Below are positions 62,001-64,000 of a stretch of 64,000 nucleotides of DNA, one piece after another (position 1 is the first letter of the stretch; every line of letters begins with the position of its first letter). Both the position numbers and the translations under genes were made by a program. The stretch spans positions 78,819,734 through 78,883,733 of the forward strand of contig NC_085136.1 in assembly GCF_035046485.1 (NCBI RefSeq), given 5' to 3'. The stretch comes from Aedes albopictus. Its lineage: Eukaryota; Arthropoda; Insecta; Diptera; Culicidae. A model generated the notes under the pieces. It worked only from the letters and a program-made list of their open reading frames with translations, was not told the origin of the DNA and did no database searches.

Positions 62001-64000
62001 AGTGCGTTCTGGTTATGCTCCAAAACTGTTGGCAGCAAGTGGGAATTGAAACCAAAAATGGTAATGTGGATTTATACTGCCATAGGTAATTCGCCCAGAA
62101 GTGACGTATGCTTCATTTGTCTGGTGGCCAAAAACAAAGGAGGCTACCACTCAATCAAAGCTTGCGAAAATTCAACGTCTTGCGTCCATTGCTGTTACAG
62201 GAGCGATGCGTAGCACTCCATCAAAAGCTTTAGATGCGATTCTCAATCTGATACCTTTGCACAAGCACGTGCAATTAGAAGCAGAAAAGGAATTGCTGAG
62301 ACTTAAACGAGTTTATGCCAGGTGATCTTGTTGATCACCTGAGCATTTCACAATACTTCCAAAATAGGCCAGAATGAACATGATTATAGACTGGATGAAA
62401 CCTGTGGAGAACCATGATGTTCCCTACAAGTTGCACGAAACAACTCGCGCAGATTGGGAAGTCGGAGGTCCCACTGTTCGTCAGGGTTCAATCAAATTCT
62501 TTACAGATGGCTCAAAAGTTGGAATAAAAACGGGAGCAGGAATCTACGGCCCTGGAATACAAATTTCATTGGCGATGCGACACTATCATACGGTGTTTCA
62601 AGCGGAGATTCTTGCTATTTTGAAATGCACAAATATCTGCCTTGAGTGAAAATACAGATATGCAAATATTTGTATTTTCTCAGATAGTCAAGCTGCACTA
62701 AAAGCATTGTGCGCTTACAAATGTACTTCAAAGCTTGTCTGGGAATGCATTCTTTCACTGCGCAGGCTGTGCCAAGGGAATTCAGTAAACTTTTACTGGG
62801 TTCCAGGTCACTGTGGCATTGAAGGGAATGAAACGGCAGACGAGCTTGCTAAAAGTGGTTCCAATTTACAGTTTGCTGGCCCAGAACCACCCAAGATACA
62901 TTTTTGCTGTACAAGAGTGGAACAAACTACTCTTAAGCAAACTTTAGCTTAAGAAACTGTTATTCAGCTAGTTCTGTTACTTGGGCATTCTGTGGTATAT
63001 CAAACTGTACAATTAAAATGAGCCTAAAATGCTGGGCTGAGCAGAGGGTGATATTTAATTGGATGGATGTCAAAAATTGTAATCAGTCGATTTATAACAC
63101 CAAATGCTTATAAAACCAAAAAGCTTTTAGAGCTCAACAAGAGAGCGCTATTTACATACACTGGCCTAGTAACTGGACACTGCCCGAGCAGGCATCACTT
63201 GAAAAATATTTGCCAGATTCAGAGGGATATCTGTCATTTCTGTAATACGGAACGTGAAACCTCGGAACATTTGCTTTGCAGTTGTGGTGCTTTATACACG
63301 CGCAGGCAGATTTCTAAATAGTGGTTGCTTGCAACCCAGTCAGATCTGGTCTGCAGAACCTGGGAAGGTCTTGGGGTTTATTAATCCCATAGCACCTGCC
63401 TGAGAGACGAAGCGTCGTGGCAGAAGCTGTTTACTTGACATATGGTAATAAGCTAGGTAGATGCGAATATCAAAACGGGACATGCCTTCTCGCCCACAGA
63501 TTTGAAACTGCACCTGCAGGGTACCGACTATGGCCAGTTCCTGGCCAACGAGCCGTCACCGCTGGCGGTTTCCGTGATCGACGACAAGCTGCGCGAGAAG
63601 CTCGTCATTGAGTTCCAGCATATGCGTAACCACGCGGTCGAACCGCTGTCCACGTTCCTGGACTTCATCACCTACAGCTACATGATCGACAACATCATTC
63701 TGCTGATCACCGGTACTCTGCACCAGCGCCCGATCTCGGAGCTGATTCCCAAGTGCCACCCGCTCGGTAGCTTCGAGCAGATGGAGGCCATCCACGTGGC
63801 GGCCACTCCGGCCGAGCTGTACAACGCCGTGCTGGTCGACACGCCGCTGGCTCCGTTCTTCGTCGATTGCATCTCCGAGCAGGATCTGGACGAGATGAAC
63901 ATCGAGATCATCCGTAACACGCTGTACAAGGCGTACCTGGAGGCGTTCTACGAGTTCTGCAAGAACATCGGTGGCACCACCGCCGATGTTATGTGCGAGA
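58908..64000 (+). CDS. VhaAC39: V-type H+-ATPase V0 subunit d (AC39), two coding exons seen, 3' end beyond window
   Basis: Exon 1 (58908-59028) and exon 2 (63500-64000 and onward) join in phase (G|AT, Asp41). The product couples the V1 central stalk to the membrane proteolipid ring and drives proton pumping into endomembranes or across apical membranes. The reading starts [20 protein letters not shown], continues [17 protein letters not shown], and exon 2 reads [98 protein letters not shown], ending at ADVMCE. About 207 of the roughly 350 residues of the family are visible. Codon use is GC-rich at third positions, unlike the intron. The ATG follows CATAAGG; initiation at Met5 is possible. Confidence 0.95.
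59029..59640. other. VhaAC39 intron 1, 5' part
   Basis: Host intron sequence with a CCTGTACCAGT repeat core at about 59365 and a C11 run at about 59551. No gene. Confidence 0.5.
59640..63420 (+). pseudogene. LOA/I-lineage non-LTR retrotransposon (endonuclease, RT, RNase H), decayed
   Basis: Plus strand, same orientation as VhaAC39 and wholly in its intron. In order: [20 protein letters not shown] (59665 on), [40 protein letters not shown] (APE endonuclease), [81 protein letters not shown] (catalytic FVDD), [34 protein letters not shown] and [31 protein letters not shown] (RNase H), and [19 protein letters not shown] (zinc-knuckle-like end). 5' truncated; many stops and frameshifts. Confidence 0.88.
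61084..61288. other. About 200 bp of foreign sequence inside the LINE RT
   Basis: The RT reads [10 protein letters not shown] up to about 61083 and resumes with [20 protein letters not shown] at about 61289; the intervening sequence has no RT similarity. The source is unknown. Confidence 0.5.
63500..64000 (+). CDS. VhaAC39: VhaAC39 coding exon 2 (runs off the window)
   Basis: Acceptor TCTCGCCCACAG precedes ATTTGAAACTG. The 501 bases to the window end are open and highly conserved. The LINE remnant in the intron ends within about 80 bp of this acceptor, so the branch point lies in very little host sequence or in LINE-derived sequence. Confidence 0.95.

Noticed and set aside
1..64000. CRISPR array, bacterial operon or Wolbachia insertion
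   Set aside because: No regularly spaced direct repeats with unique spacers, no Shine-Dalgarno-spaced gene strings; all recognisable proteins are insect or insect transposon proteins.

Overview
This window looks like mosquito nuclear DNA, most likely Aedes (aegypti or albopictus). Two conserved animal housekeeping genes are split by long introns. The rest is AT-rich DNA packed with nested mobile elements: Feilai-type tRNA-derived SINEs, RTE, R1, Jockey and LOA/I-lineage non-LTR retrotransposons, Ty1/copia and Ty3/gypsy pieces, hAT elements, and dozens of hairpin-forming MITEs. There is no bacterial gene organisation, rRNA gene, functional tRNA gene or CRISPR array.

Gene 1 is the cytoplasmic dynein light intermediate chain (Dlic, minus strand). 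Eight coding exons assemble into an uninterrupted 497-codon frame. The start codon is at 50675 and the stop at 7033-7031. Exon 1 (50675-50584) is separated from exon 2 by a 30.4 kb intron. Exons 2-7 are clustered at 20214-18433. The last exon (7306-7031) follows an 11.1 kb intron. Gene 2 is the V-ATPase V0 subunit d (VhaAC39, plus strand). Its first coding exon is 58908-59028, its second starts at 63500 and runs off the window, and the 4.5 kb intron holds a decayed LOA/I-lineage LINE. The two genes are divergent, with about 8.2 kb between start codons filled by nested MITEs.

Layout. 1-6500: foldback and MITE repeats with R1 remnants, beyond the 3' end of Dlic. 6520-7306: Dlic 3' UTR and last exon. 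7307-18432 (last intron): RTE, copia, a 1.1 kb TIR element, gypsy integrase with a nested Feilai, LOA endonuclease piece, periodic GGAATTCC-type repeat blocks. 18433-20214: Dlic exons 2-7. 20215-50583 (first intron): many hairpin MITEs, a 915 bp non-autonomous hAT, a 963 bp and a 1261 bp giant hairpin, a 2.1 kb foldback element, and a 5.95 kb hAT transposon (35650-41598). This hAT has perfect 8 bp target duplications and a transposase gene of four exons that reads as an open 648-residue frame keeping the DDE, CxxH and TRW signatures. 50584-51640: Dlic exon 1 and GC-rich upstream DNA. 51700-58670: nested MITE cluster ending in two tandem copies of a 224 bp MITE carrying four TGACGTCA (CRE-type) sites directly before VhaAC39. 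58670-64000: VhaAC39.

Both genes are core vesicle and motor machinery: dynein cargo adaptor binding and vesicle acidification. No window-scale operon-like cooperation is implied. The main interest is the genome architecture, the hAT element that still looks complete, and TE-derived sequence placed where the V-ATPase promoter should be.
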